Source: Halalkalibacter alkaliphilus
GTDB lineage: Bacteria > Bacillota > Bacilli > Bacillales > Bacillaceae_D
Direction: 5' to 3'
DNA length: 64,000 nucleotides
Assembly (NCBI RefSeq): GCF_023555415.1
Contig: NZ_JAKRYL010000019.1
Span: 26,474-90,473, forward strand
Both the position numbers and the translations under genes were made by a program. The notes under the pieces were generated by a model that was given only the letters and a program-made list of their open reading frames with translations, did no database searches and was not told the DNA's origin. How positions within the stretch are numbered: position 1 is the stretch's first letter; every line of letters starts with the position of its first letter. Of the stretch, positions 1 through 8,089 are shown piece by piece.

Positions 1-597
1 TTTGGTGAATTAATCACTTTATTAGAAGAGGATAAACGACTAACTAAGGAAAATGAGACACGTGTCCAATTGCCTTATTCAGGAGAACCATTTGTCTTGC
101 CTCCGAATCTATGGATTATTGGCACGATGAATACGGCCGACCGCTCCATTGCTTTGCTTGATACAGCACTACGAAGAAGATTCGACTTTGAAGAAGTAAT
201 GCCGAAACCGTCGTTACTACCGACAATTGACGATATTGATTTACCAACGTTGCTCCACCGGATGAATCAAAGAATTGAAGTTCTTTATAGCCGAGACCAT
301 ACAATTGGCCACGCTTATTTTATTCATGCGGAAACGATAGAGGACGTCATAACAATCATGCATAGCAAAGTAATTCCTTTATTAAAAGAGTATTTTTATG
401 ATGATTGGGAAAAAGTTGCATTGGTACTAGGCGGAGTAGGAAAAAGTGAACAAGAATCCTATATCATTTATCAGGAGCAAGTTGATGTTCAAGCCTTGTT
501 CAAACGTTCCTCATCCTTTACAGCAATGGACTTTCCAGCGAAGTATCGTGTGAAGGCAAACATTACGATTGATGATATTAAAGGGATTTATGAATGA
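1..597 (+). CDS. mcrB: McrB, GTP-dependent restriction motor subunit (5' end outside window)
   Basis: The frame is open from base 1, so only the last 198 or so codons are present. The visible part is the end of an AAA+ domain: the sensor-1 stretch GTMNTADRS near residues 41-49 of the fragment, followed by [11 protein letters not shown], typical of McrB GTPases. McrB binds modified-cytosine DNA and uses GTP to translocate and drive the McrC nuclease. The stop codon overlaps the start of mcrC (ATGA-type overlap), which fixes the operon order. The N-terminal DNA-recognition domain, and so the methylation specificity, lies upstream. Identification is strong from the motif and the partner gene. 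Confidence 0.9.
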   Translation, partial: FGELITLLEEDKRLTKENETRVQLPYSGEPFVLPPNLWIIGTMNTADRSIALLDTALRRRFDFEEVMPKPSLLPTIDDIDLPTLLHRMNQRIEVLYSRDHTIGHAYFIHAETIEDVITIMHSKVIPLLKEYFYDDWEKVALVLGGVGKSEQESYIIYQEQVDVQALFKRSSSFTAMDFPAKYRVKANITIDDIKGIYE

Positions 598-1862
598 TGA
601 AACAAGTGGTTGTTAGAGAAGCTTACGATTGGATATTTTGTGATGAGGAACAACATAATGGTCTTACTCAAATTGAGTGGGACCACCTCCTCCTTTTTTT
701 AGGAGAAAGATACAATCATGAAAACATCGTAGAGTATTCTAATCGCAAGCTTCGATTCATTAATCTAGTTGGTGTTATTCAATTAAAAACGGTTAGAATT
801 GAAATTCTACCAAAAATTGATTTGCATGTGGAAAATGAAATGCTTAATCGACGAGCGTTATTAAACATGCTCTCCTTGACGAAAAAACTCCCTATTGAAA
901 TAGGAGATAAAACTCTAAATCAGTACGAAAAGGTTGATCTGCTTCACATTTTAGCGAGCTTATATATTGTGGAACTTACCAAGACTCTTCATCGCGGTAT
1001 TTACCGAGAATATCGTTTAACAGCGGAGAACATTCCAACATTAAAAGGTAGCTTATTGGTTCCGGATCATATTCGTAAAAATGTACAACGAACCGTACAT
1101 GCTTTTTGTGAATTTGACGAGCTCACTCCGAACATCATGGAGAACCAAGTATTAAAAGCAGCAGTTAAGGTTATTTTTCCGTATGTACAACACTCTTCCT
1201 TAAAAATCAATTTAATGAATGGACTTGAACTGTTAGAAGATGTAGATGATGTACATATTCATTCAACTATGTTGGATCAGATGGTACTCAATCGTCAGAA
1301 TAAGCATTATGAACAAGCACTACAACTAGCCATCGCCATTTTACAGTCGAATTCGATGAGCAGTGCACAAAATCAACAAATCGGTTTCGCCTTTTTGTTT
1401 AAAATGAATGATCTATTTGAAGGCTATATTGGCGAAGTGCTAAAACGAATCTTGTTTCCTACTTCTTATGAAGTTCGGTCACAGCATACAGCGAAAAAAC
1501 TATTACAAAACATAACCACAGGCCGGGAAGACATCCTACTAAAACCGGATTTTGTCATAGAAACGAGTGAGGAGGTACCCAAAGTCATCATTGATACTAA
1601 ATGGAAAAGTGCCTTCGTTAATTATCGACGTAATTATAAGCAAAGTGACTTGTACCAAATGTATGCTTACATTACTACTTATAAAACAGCAGAACACTGC
1701 ATTCTATTGTATCCCAAAATAGAAGAAGAAGGTCTGCTCCCAAAATGGGAAGTCCCTGGTTCCATTCCCCAGAAGTATATTGAAGTAGAGACGGTTCGAT
1801 TGGATACGTTTGAGCATACTGTGGAGGATTTGGAAGGGATGTTAAGTGGGAGTTTGGGGTGA
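594..1862 (+). CDS. mcrC: McrC, nuclease subunit of McrBC
   Basis: A 422-residue protein, usual size for McrC. It overlaps the end of mcrB by 4 bp, so the two are translationally coupled. The C-terminal third carries a PD-(D/E)XK nuclease signature: KPDFVIE near residue 318, then VIIDTKWK near 333, giving the D ... D-x-K pattern. The N-terminal region would contact the McrB hexamer. Cleavage of DNA carrying methylated or hydroxymethylated cytosine is known for the family and not visible here. Two adjacent ATG codons could start it and I keep the first. No clear terminator follows; a 25-bp repeat begins 17 bp after the stop. Confidence 0.9.
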   Translation: MMKQVVVREAYDWIFCDEEQHNGLTQIEWDHLLLFLGERYNHENIVEYSNRKLRFINLVGVIQLKTVRIEILPKIDLHVENEMLNRRALLNMLSLTKKLPIEIGDKTLNQYEKVDLLHILASLYIVELTKTLHRGIYREYRLTAENIPTLKGSLLVPDHIRKNVQRTVHAFCEFDELTPNIMENQVLKAAVKVIFPYVQHSSLKINLMNGLELLEDVDDVHIHSTMLDQMVLNRQNKHYEQALQLAIAILQSNSMSSAQNQQIGFAFLFKMNDLFEGYIGEVLKRILFPTSYEVRSQHTAKKLLQNITTGREDILLKPDFVIETSEEVPKVIIDTKWKSAFVNYRRNYKQSDLYQMYAYITTYKTAEHCILLYPKIEEEGLLPKWEVPGSIPQKYIEVETVRLDTFEHTVEDLEGMLSGSLG

Positions 1863-1878
1863 AGGACTGAGATTGACA

Positions 1879-1903
1879 AATAGGGTGTACCAAAAATGGT
1901 ACG
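1879..1903. repeat. 25-bp direct repeat, left copy
   Basis: An identical 25-base copy lies at 3169-3193. Both contain the perfect inverted repeat GTACCA-AAAA-TGGTAC. The two copies bracket the HrgA-like gene, as if that segment had been inserted or could be excised at this site. Confidence 0.85.
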
Positions 1904-2033
1904 TTAAAATTCATTTATATTTTCGAATGATTAGGTGAAGAATACGGGGAAATGAGTTTAGTGTTTAGTCGGAAAATATTTAAATCACCTTTAAGAAACA
2001 TAGATAATCACACAACAGTAAGTAGGTGAGAAG

Positions 2034-3092
2034 GTGAGCAGCATCAACATAAATAATTTTCATGAACGAGAACTTCATCCTTTTTTAAATTATTATTTAC
2101 ACCACAGTTTGGGGATCGCTGCAAAAACAATCTACCAAGAGAGATCTATCAACACCACAAAAGGTGAAAATGAGTGGATTCATCCTGATATGGTTGGTTA
2201 TAGTATCACAACGTCTAATTGGAGCGAAAAAGTGGTATCCTTGGCGGAACAGTATAATATGCCTAAGGTCATCCTTTTCTCATTCGAATTGAAAAAGGAA
2301 ATAACAATGTCTAACCTCAGAGAAGTTTTCTTTCAGGCGGTATCTAATTCAAGTTGGGCTAATGAAGGTTATTTAGTAGCTGCGGACATAAATACAGAAA
2401 ATAAGAAATTAATGGAGAAGATGAAGCGACTATCTAACTCTTTTGGTATCGGAATTATCAAGCTAAATATAGAAGATCCGAAGTTTTCGGTTATCCTTTC
2501 AAGTGCGAAACGTAGAGAGGAAATAGATGGAGATACAGTTAATAACTTGTTTGAGATTAATAAAGATTTTAAGGACTTTTTACTAGATGTAGAAAGTGGA
2601 GTAAAGATCAATAGGATAGTTCACTACAATCTAGATGAGGTAAGAACATTGTCCGAATTAAAGGATGTGATCGTTAGTGGTGAAGAGCACGATGTCGTTA
2701 CTGACAATATCAATCAAGAAGAATGTAGTTTGAATGAACAGATAGAAATAATGGACTGGTCCTCAAACGTGACAGGTAAAAAGCCAAAAAGGATCGTCAT
2801 CTATGACCAAGAATATGAAGCAACTAGTTGGAAGGGCATATATATTAGCTTTTGCCAATTTCTTTGTAGTAAGAAATTGGAACAGTTTAAAAAGACAAAA
2901 CTAAAAGGAAAGAAAAGAGATTACTTCTCTACAAGTGATAAGGAGTTGCGTGTAGCGTATTATCTTGAGGAAGCTGAATTATATATGGAAGTAAACCTAA
3001 GTGCACAATCCATTCTTAATAATATAAAAGCATTGATGGAGGAATTCCGGATGGATCAGCAAAATGTTAAGATCATTCTTGAAAAAGGTTGA
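2034..3092 (+). CDS. HrgA-like protein with PD-(D/E)XK-type features
   Basis: A 352-residue protein with a GTG start preceded by AGGTGAGAAG. The N-terminal region reads ERELHPFLNYYL (about 11-22), then a conserved-looking EWIHPDMVGY (about 47-56), then FSFELKKE (about 84-91). The spaced D and E-x-K resemble the active site of PD-(D/E)XK nucleases, and this N-terminal arrangement resembles HrgA-type (COG2958-like) proteins found beside restriction systems. The last 100 residues form a second domain I do not recognise, ending YMEVNLSAQSI...VKIILEKG. It sits directly after mcrBC and between two 25-bp direct repeats, which suggests a movable nuclease cassette. Family call is moderate; the nuclease role is inferred. 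Confidence 0.55.
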   Translation: MSSININNFHERELHPFLNYYLHHSLGIAAKTIYQERSINTTKGENEWIHPDMVGYSITTSNWSEKVVSLAEQYNMPKVILFSFELKKEITMSNLREVFFQAVSNSSWANEGYLVAADINTENKKLMEKMKRLSNSFGIGIIKLNIEDPKFSVILSSAKRREEIDGDTVNNLFEINKDFKDFLLDVESGVKINRIVHYNLDEVRTLSELKDVIVSGEEHDVVTDNINQEECSLNEQIEIMDWSSNVTGKKPKRIVIYDQEYEATSWKGIYISFCQFLCSKKLEQFKKTKLKGKKRDYFSTSDKELRVAYYLEEAELYMEVNLSAQSILNNIKALMEEFRMDQQNVKIILEKG

Positions 3093-3168
3093 AATTACTT
3101 TGCGATATTTAACCTTTTTCAAGTTATTCTTTAAAATAAGTTGAAACTAAAATAAAAATCAAACAGAG

Positions 3169-3193
3169 AATAGGGTGTACCAAAAATGGTACG
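3169..3193. repeat. 25-bp direct repeat, right copy
   Basis: Identical to 1879-1903. It lies about 76 bp after the HrgA-like stop codon. Immediately to its right is a reversed fragment of an Mrr-like nuclease gene. Confidence 0.85.
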
Positions 3194-3195
3194 GT

Positions 3196-3345
3196 TTTGT
3201 TGCGACTATTTCTTGAACGGCAGATACTCCGATGTTTGAACTGTAACGTTTAACTACAACTGTCTTAACGCCATTCTTACTAATTACGAGATCAGCACCG
3301 TAGCCTCCCGAACCTTTTGTCACTTTTGGCTTAGGTGCCTGTCAT
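3196..3345 (-). pseudogene. Fragment of an Mrr-like restriction endonuclease
   Basis: On the minus strand this reads ...KPKVTKGSGGYGADLVISK... followed by NGVKTVVVKRYSSNIGVSAVQEIV. That is the catalytic region of the Mrr/type IV endonuclease family (GxGADL, then a beta strand ending in KRY, then VSAVQEI), where a Gln normally precedes the x-K-R-Y; here it is Val. There is an in-frame stop just upstream of KPK and the reading runs out at the repeat boundary, so about 45 codons remain. The 25-bp repeat ends right where the fragment ends, suggesting this gene was cut by the event that placed the repeat. Confidence 0.6.
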
Positions 3346-3798
3346 AACTTCTCGAAGTATGTCGAAATCATATCAACAAAATATGAGTGGTGACAGTATG
3401 GTATGTCAATTAGTTTTATTGATATTTTAGATACAAAATAAACTCATGAGATATTTTACAAAAAATGCCAATGAACAACCAGCAGAAAGCTTTATGGATG
3501 AGTCTCACTCTTCTTGGACTTGAAAAGAACACTACCTCGTAAACATCAGAGGAAAGCCTATATAGCTTTAGGTAATTAGTTCATTCGTAATGCCTTTTAC
3601 GTTCTCGAAGCTTATCATAATATGAACGAAGGTCCTTATTCTGTCTGGCTAAACACTTTCCAATTGTATAAATAATAAACGAAGATGCTTATTTCCCTGC
3701 TTCGAAATTTTCCGTATCTAGCCCCTAAGCTTAAATGAAAGTGTATAATGTCCAATATTTATACATAATTACATTGTTTAACAACTGATTATATTAGG
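3346..3798. other. Non-coding stretch
   Basis: No frame stays open with a ribosome binding site. Short open pieces (for example a 25-codon frame from 3448) have no recognisable similarity. The left edge carries the short dispersed motif AGGTGCCTGTCA. I see no other structured element. Confidence 0.5.
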
Positions 3799-3840
3799 GT
3801 CCTATTCTAAATATGAAAAAGCTGGAATAGGAACCTTTTC
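3799..3840. terminator. Imperfect hairpin followed by T-rich tract
   Basis: GGTCCTATTC at 3799-3808 pairs with GAATAGGAACC at 3826-3836, with one bulge, followed by TTTTCT on the plus strand. It lies 38 bp beyond the stop codon of the minus-strand comK gene, so it may serve as its end as well. Confidence 0.5.
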
Positions 3841-3878
3841 TGAGTTAGAAAACATCATAATAATATGGTAAATGAACC

Positions 3879-4376
3879 TTAAGCTCCAAGCTGTGGTGGC
3901 TTATTTTCTGGGTGTTTAGAGAAGCGAACAATACAGTATGCTGTCCGGTGCATTTGTTTTTCAAGGGAAGGGTAGGAAATAGATAGTGGTAATTCTTTAT
4001 AATTTTTGAAAGAGATGATAGTTTGACTAGGTTCATGCGCATTAACTCTTATGGATCTAATGTGATGATAAAAAATCCAAGAACACTCGTGCAATTTGGG
4101 CGAATGAGTTGGGAAAGCAAAGATTTGGTCAAGTGGATTAACTGGGATGGGAACTTTACTTTGAACTCCTAACTTATGTATTACAGCTTTTCTTCTACCG
4201 GCGTAATCGGCTCCGCCTTCTAAACAAGCTTCTTTAATAAGTTGCATAGGGGTTTGTTTAACATAGTATTCTTGGTCGCGTTCTAATACAATGGTATAGT
4301 AATCTGAGTGATATGCGGGCAATAATGCAATAGTATCTCTGTTAATCTCATAATCCTTAATTACTTGTTTGTTCAT
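3879..4376 (-). CDS. comK: ComK, competence transcription factor (short form)
   Basis: The match to ComK is clear along the chain: NRDTIALLPAYH, YVKQTPMQLIKEACLEGGADYAGRRKA, NPLDQIFAFPTHS, CSWIFYHHIR, and LSISYPSLEKQMHRTA. ComK is the master activator of DNA-uptake genes and binds paired A-rich/T-rich boxes. The ATG at 4376 is chosen over the upstream TTG because AAAGGAG lies 9-10 bases before it. The protein is about 165 residues, while B. subtilis ComK is 192, so it ends soon after the HRTA segment and lacks the C-terminal tail that in B. subtilis is involved in MecA/ClpC control and activity. It could be a ComK2-type paralogue or a truncated copy. It stands alone with its own promoter. Confidence 0.88.
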   Translation of the reverse strand: MNKQVIKDYEINRDTIALLPAYHSDYYTIVLERDQEYYVKQTPMQLIKEACLEGGADYAGRRKAVIHKLGVQSKVPIPVNPLDQIFAFPTHSPKLHECSWIFYHHIRSIRVNAHEPSQTIISFKNYKELPLSISYPSLEKQMHRTAYCIVRFSKHPENKPPQLGA

Positions 4377-4449
4377 GGACAATCTCTCCTTTATTCTAAA
4401 AATATAACCTTAATCTTAAATTCCTCCCTTTCTTTGAACTTATTATTAG

Positions 4450-4477
4450 AATATATAAAAAGTATAATTACAGTCAA
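4450..4477 (-). promoter_or_regulatory. Predicted SigA promoter of comK
   Basis: On the minus strand TTGACT (4472-4477) and TATATT (4450-4455) are separated by 16 bp. This places transcription start about 65-70 bases before the comK ATG. The surrounding DNA is rich in A and T runs of the kind ComK itself binds, so autoregulation is possible but I do not see a clean double K-box. Confidence 0.55.
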
Positions 4478-4595
4478 TTTTTTGGGTAGAAATACTTACA
4501 TAAAAATACCCATTTTAAAAGTGGGCTTATTTACTGCACTAGTAATAAGTGATTTGACAATAACAAACTAGTCTAAAGAATGATAATGTAAAAGG

Positions 4596-4674
4596 TTTTG
4601 GTGATTGGCAGACACGCACGACTCAAAATCGTGTTCCTTCTGGAGTGTCGGTTCGACCCCGACCACCGGTACCA
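4596..4674 (+). tRNA. tRNA-Leu(CAA), 5' acceptor strand degenerate
   Basis: The 3' two thirds are a class II leucine tRNA: D-loop ATTGGCAGA, anticodon arm ACGACTCAAAATCGT with anticodon CAA, a variable arm around CCTTCTGGAG, T-arm GTCGGTTCGACCCCGAC, then CACCGGT and ACCA. The 5' acceptor strand should read close to ACCGGTG but the DNA gives AGGTTTTG-like sequence that cannot pair. So from about 4602 to 4674 it is tRNA-derived, and upstream it is not. It may be a pseudo-tRNA or the attachment-site copy left by an integrated element. A terminator follows at 4710. Confidence 0.6.
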
Positions 4675-4709
4675 TTACATAAAGTTAGGTTAAGTTAAAA
4701 CAGATTATA

Positions 4710-4752
4710 AACTCAGAAGTGTTGATAAATCAACGTTTCTGAGTTTTTTGTT
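4710..4752 (+). terminator. Rho-independent terminator after the tRNA-like sequence
   Basis: AACTCAGAA (4710-4718) pairs with TTCTGAGTT (4737-4745), with an inner GTTGAT/ATCAAC stem, followed by TTTTGTTTTTT. Confidence 0.8.
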
Positions 4753-4957
4753 TTTTAGAGAATAAGCTAGAAACAGATAGAACGCGATTTTTTTACACGG
4801 AATACAGTTAATTTTAGCTGTATATTTACCTATTTTCTAGGAAGAAAATGTAGGTATATAGTAAAACACTCCTGTTTAATTATCTTAATATATTTTCGGG
4901 GATTAAAATGGTGTAACTAACAATTACTGAAATTCTGTTGTGTTTTTAAAGAAAGTC

Positions 4958-4986
4958 TTGACTAATATATTTGGTAGTTATATATT
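4958..4986 (+). promoter_or_regulatory. Predicted SigA promoter
   Basis: TTGACT (4958-4963), 17-bp spacer, TATATT (4981-4986), about 50 bp before the small gene at 5038. It could drive the 5038-6119 group of small genes. Confidence 0.5.
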
Positions 4987-5037
4987 ATAATATTACCCTT
5001 TAGAGGTAATTAATTCCGATTTTCTGGGAGGGTGTTA

Positions 5038-5181
5038 ATGAATATGAAAAATGTAAAGAAAAACCTATTAAAGTCGATTGTGTTACTTACTTTTGAAGTT
5101 GATGGTGTATCTGTAGAAGGGAATGCAACTGTGTATAAGCTCACTCATTCAATATTTTCCATACCTTTTTATGTGAAATGA
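5038..5181 (+). CDS. Small protein of unknown function (47 aa)
   Basis: An ATG preceded by GGGAGGGTG at a fitting distance opens a 47-codon frame. The product begins MNMKNVKKNLLKSIVLLTF and ends SIFSIPFYVK, with a basic N-terminus and one hydrophobic stretch. It lies downstream of a good SigA-like promoter and about 95 bp before a second small gene. I do not recognise it. The ribosome binding site and promoter are the only support, and it could be a leader peptide. Confidence 0.4.
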   Translation: MNMKNVKKNLLKSIVLLTFEVDGVSVEGNATVYKLTHSIFSIPFYVK

Positions 5182-5275
5182 GGAAGGGAAGGGTTAGAAC
5201 TATTTCAAGGGGAAGACCATCTTCTTACTTCTACTCACTTCTGTAATTTATTATTACAGAAAGGAGAGTTAATAT

Positions 5276-5401
5276 ATGCTAAAAAATAAATTAGAGAATT
5301 TTAGAATGTTAACCAACCTGTCTCTTTTGTCTACTACTAAGTTTAATTTTGGTATTAGACAAAAGAGACAGGTAATTATATTTATGGGGAGAATCCAATG
5401 A
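5276..5401 (+). CDS. Small protein (41 aa) coupled to the next membrane protein
   Basis: AAAGGAGAG lies the right distance before an ATG that opens 41 codons, ending in a TGA that overlaps the ATG of the following gene (ATGA). The overlap and the strong ribosome binding site argue that it is translated and couples translation of the 5398 gene. A perfect 18-bp inverted repeat lies wholly inside this frame (5316-5373), so translation of the small frame would be expected to open that RNA hairpin. This is a layout used by leader peptides that control a downstream gene. No similarity recognised. Confidence 0.45.
   Translation: MLKNKLENFRMLTNLSLLSTTKFNFGIRQKRQVIIFMGRIQ
5316..5373. repeat. Perfect 18-bp inverted repeat inside a small reading frame
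   Basis: ACCTGTCTCTTTTGTCTA at 5316-5333 is the exact reverse complement of 5356-5373, with a 22-base loop. There is no T-run right after it, so it does not look like a simple terminator. It ends 24 bp before the start of the 5398 gene. Confidence 0.85.
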
Positions 5402-5859
5402 GACTTGACATTGTTGAATTTTCGAAAAGGTGCATATCTTTAGTTTTAGTAGTAATTGTACTTGATGAGATGCTCTCGAAAACTTTTCTATCTAATTCTA
5501 ATATGGCATTAAACTTACTTTATATCTTTTCTATTTTGTCTTTAAGCATAATTACTGTTGCACTTCTTTTTAAGAGAGTAAAAAGAATAGAACAAAATAG
5601 TATTAATTGTGAATTAGAAGAACCGATACCTAGTAGTGATGAAGAGGTGATCGAGAGGATAGCTTATGCAATAACGAATTTCATTTATCTAGGGGTATAT
5701 ACGATTGCGCAATATTTCATTATTAAATATGCATTTCCCGACTTTACTGATTTTTCACTTGGGAATACGCCATTATTTATTCCGTTAATATTAGGGAATT
5801 CATGTATTATGACAAAAATCTCATATGAGTATAGTAAGTACATGAAATTCAACTTATAA
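5398..5859 (+). CDS. Membrane protein of unknown function
   Basis: A 153-residue protein with about four hydrophobic segments: residues 12-26, 38-57, 94-112 and 124-138. A charged middle stretch (KRVKRIEQNS...EEPIPSSDEEVIERI) separates the two halves and is probably cytoplasmic. The start overlaps the stop of a 41-codon frame, indicating coupled translation. A second small membrane protein follows 30 bp after its end. I do not recognise the family. Being in an accessory region suggests a membrane partner of a mobile function such as immunity, but nothing shows this directly. Confidence 0.6.
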   Translation: MRLDIVEFSKRCISLVLVVIVLDEMLSKTFLSNSNMALNLLYIFSILSLSIITVALLFKRVKRIEQNSINCELEEPIPSSDEEVIERIAYAITNFIYLGVYTIAQYFIIKYAFPDFTDFSLGNTPLFIPLILGNSCIMTKISYEYSKYMKFNL

Positions 5860-5888
5860 ATTATGGTTGTAGCAAAGGGAGGTTAATC

Positions 5889-6119
5889 ATGTACACTCCA
5901 GAAATACCTTCTTATATCTTTGGTGTCATTGGAATTTATGTTTGGGTTTTAATAGCGAAACAGGGACTACCTGTTGAAATAGCAAAGAGAGGAATTTTTG
6001 CGCAGACATTTTATTATCACATTATTAGCTTTGTTTTTGCGTACTTAGTTTTGCTAACAGGTGTTGCACTATTAGTTAAAACTAGCTTAATTGAAGTTAG
6101 TGATTTAATTAGATGGTAG
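5889..6119 (+). CDS. Small membrane protein (76 aa)
   Basis: The ATG is preceded by GGGAGG. Two hydrophobic segments are visible, residues 8-24 and 44-65, joined by a short basic loop (KRGIFAQTFYYH). It follows the 5398 membrane protein closely and is probably in the same transcript. Family not recognised. Confidence 0.5.
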   Translation: MYTPEIPSYIFGVIGIYVWVLIAKQGLPVEIAKRGIFAQTFYYHIISFVFAYLVLLTGVALLVKTSLIEVSDLIRW

Positions 6120-6509
6120 AGCGCCAGATAAGTGTTCGAAGTGACAATTGCTTATCAGCGAATTGCTCCTTTTATATATTATCGATTTGCTTAGGGGGTA
6201 AATTATGAATGAGACTCATAAGAGAAAAATTGTTAATGTTTTGGAAAGGGGATAGACAAGCTCGTAGAATTGTAAGGATCGCTCTTATAGAAGTTGGATA
6301 TGTATACTTTGAGTACAAATGTTAGCAAGAGTATGGGGAAATACTATCGTTGTTTAGCTAAAGTTACAGGGCGATTATTGGTTTACAAAACTAATAGGTA
6401 ATTAAAATAGTTAATTAAATATATAGAAGAATATTCGAAATAAGCAGTGAATAAAGATGAAAATAAAAGATAACAATAATTAGAAAAACAGGTTAAAGGG
6501 TGAGGCAAA
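6120..6509. other. Intergenic, possibly degenerate coding
   Basis: Several short frames are interrupted by stops. One (6204) has a ribosome binding site, GGGGG, but ends after 16 codons. Nothing here resembles a known gene or a structured RNA. Confidence 0.4.
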
Positions 6510-7106
6510 GTGAATAGTATGATTTTGACCAAACTACAAAATGATATTGAAGAATCAGTAGATAGGTATAAATCTATCTTAGCAATCCCCAGAAAGGAAG
6601 AATCTTTATTACAAGATCTTGAACTAGTGTTCAAGTATGTTAAGGATACCCCTGATATGCACATTAATCAATTCAATGAAAAGATTGTCGAAGGTTTTGG
6701 AGTTTCCTTTAATACTGCTCGTAATGTAAGACCAATCTTAGAGAGAGCAAATCTTTTAATGAAAACTCAAGATTCTAAAATCAAATTAACTGCAATGGCT
6801 GAGAATTATTTTAAAACGGAAGAAATTGGTTACTTATCAAAGGGATTTATTTATAACTATTTTGGTTTTTTGGAATTTTTGTATCTTATACAAAAAAATG
6901 GACCAAGCCGTAGAAAAGATTTAATTTCTGAATGGGAAAGCTTGTATGAGAAAGAATACGGTAAAAGAATAACTACAACAAATATAACTCAATTTAGTAG
7001 GATTTATATTTATCTTTTAGGTTTAGGTTTGATAAGGTTGAATAATCGGAAAATAGAATTAAACGATGAACACTATTTGAGTTTAGAGAAAATAGAATAT
7101 TGGTAA
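6510..7106 (+). CDS. Predicted winged-helix-like protein of unknown function
   Basis: A 198-residue protein from a GTG start. The region FNEKIVEGFGVSFNTARNVRPILERANLLMKTQDSKIKLT (about 50-90) has the look of a helix-turn-helix followed by a wing. A second similar unit is suggested by GPSRRKDLISEWESLY...NITQFSRIYIYLLGLGLIRLNNRKIEL (about 130-190). Two winged-helix units in tandem are common in small proteins that accompany restriction or conflict systems. It stands upstream of the restriction-modification island but is not tightly linked to it. Function inferred only. Confidence 0.45.
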   Translation: MNSMILTKLQNDIEESVDRYKSILAIPRKEESLLQDLELVFKYVKDTPDMHINQFNEKIVEGFGVSFNTARNVRPILERANLLMKTQDSKIKLTAMAENYFKTEEIGYLSKGFIYNYFGFLEFLYLIQKNGPSRRKDLISEWESLYEKEYGKRITTTNITQFSRIYIYLLGLGLIRLNNRKIELNDEHYLSLEKIEYW

Positions 7107-7276
7107 ACTGTTAATCGTTAGTAATTTCTCAACTTTCAAGACCAAACTTCTAGTGTTGGGTCTAAGGGAGAAAATAAAATTGGCTCTTAAATAGCCCTAA
7201 AATGCAATTTAAATGCAAAATTAGGGTATTTACTTTAGCAAAGGCATTTAAGGCCATATATGAGCGATATCATTTA

Positions 7277-7856
7277 TTAAAACCATTTTGTTAAATCTTC
7301 ATCACCATGAGGGTCTTTAGTTTTAGTTAGACCGTTTTTAAGGTAATTACCTAACAACAAAAATGAACACCGTAATTCATTAAGTTCTAGTAAAAATTGA
7401 TATGAGGCTACTTCGCCAGAATGAAGAGTATTATGGCCTAATTTATAGATCGGCGCTTTTTTCCATTCCTCATAGTTCACCAAAAACAATGTAATTCCCA
7501 TCTTCTTTGTCCCAAATGTCAAAAGTACTCTATTCCTCTTCAGTAATTCTTCCATCCATGCTCTTGATAAAACTAATAAATTTAAACGTCTTTCATAATC
7601 AGAAGTATTTTCAGCAATTTTTTTAAAAGTTGTGAGGCTTTTTCATCGAGTATTTTTTTTTTAGGAACAATAACTCCCCAATTTTTCCTCTAAAAGTAAA
7701 GTGCTGTTTTCCTTTTTTAAGTAACTGCTGCCTGCTTTTATTTGTATTTGCAATAAGTCTACCAGTTACAAACTCATCGTCAACTACTTCCATATAACCA
7801 TCAATCCCGTAATCTTGAGTTGGTTGTTCTCTAAAAATCGACCCTAATTCCTCCAT
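7277..7856 (-). pseudogene. Broken DUF4365-type gene
   Basis: The 5' part (7856 downwards) reads MEELGSIFREQPTQDYGIDG then YMEVVDDEFVTGRLIA, the start of a DUF4365 domain, a nuclease-like fold found in defence islands. The frame then changes character and stops at 7623. A second minus-strand frame (7555-7277) may be the 3' remainder but I cannot match it to the domain. At least one frameshift separates them, so no full product is expected. Confidence 0.6.
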
Positions 7857-8089
7857 AACCTATCTCTCTACATGTTTACACTTTTACTACCTTTGTTACG
7901 ATCGACCCTTGGAAAAGTCATAGTTGTCTCCTCAAAACGTCAATTTTATTAGTGAAATTATAGCATTCTACTTTCTAAACTGAGCAATTTATTAATACAA
8001 TAGAAAAATGTTTATGTCGTTTTAAGTAGATGATATAATCGAAATAGTAAAATGAAAACGATGCGGTGATGCGTAAATGAGGTGGAAAA

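Noticed and set aside
4365..4571. 68-codon plus-strand frame upstream of comK
   Set aside because: It covers the comK promoter on the other strand and has no start signal.
4596..4674. Intact functional tRNA-Leu
   Set aside because: The 5' acceptor strand does not pair with the 3' strand.
5316..5373. Hairpin as a simple terminator
   Set aside because: It lies inside a small reading frame, has a 22-base loop and no T-run, and a coupled gene follows at once.
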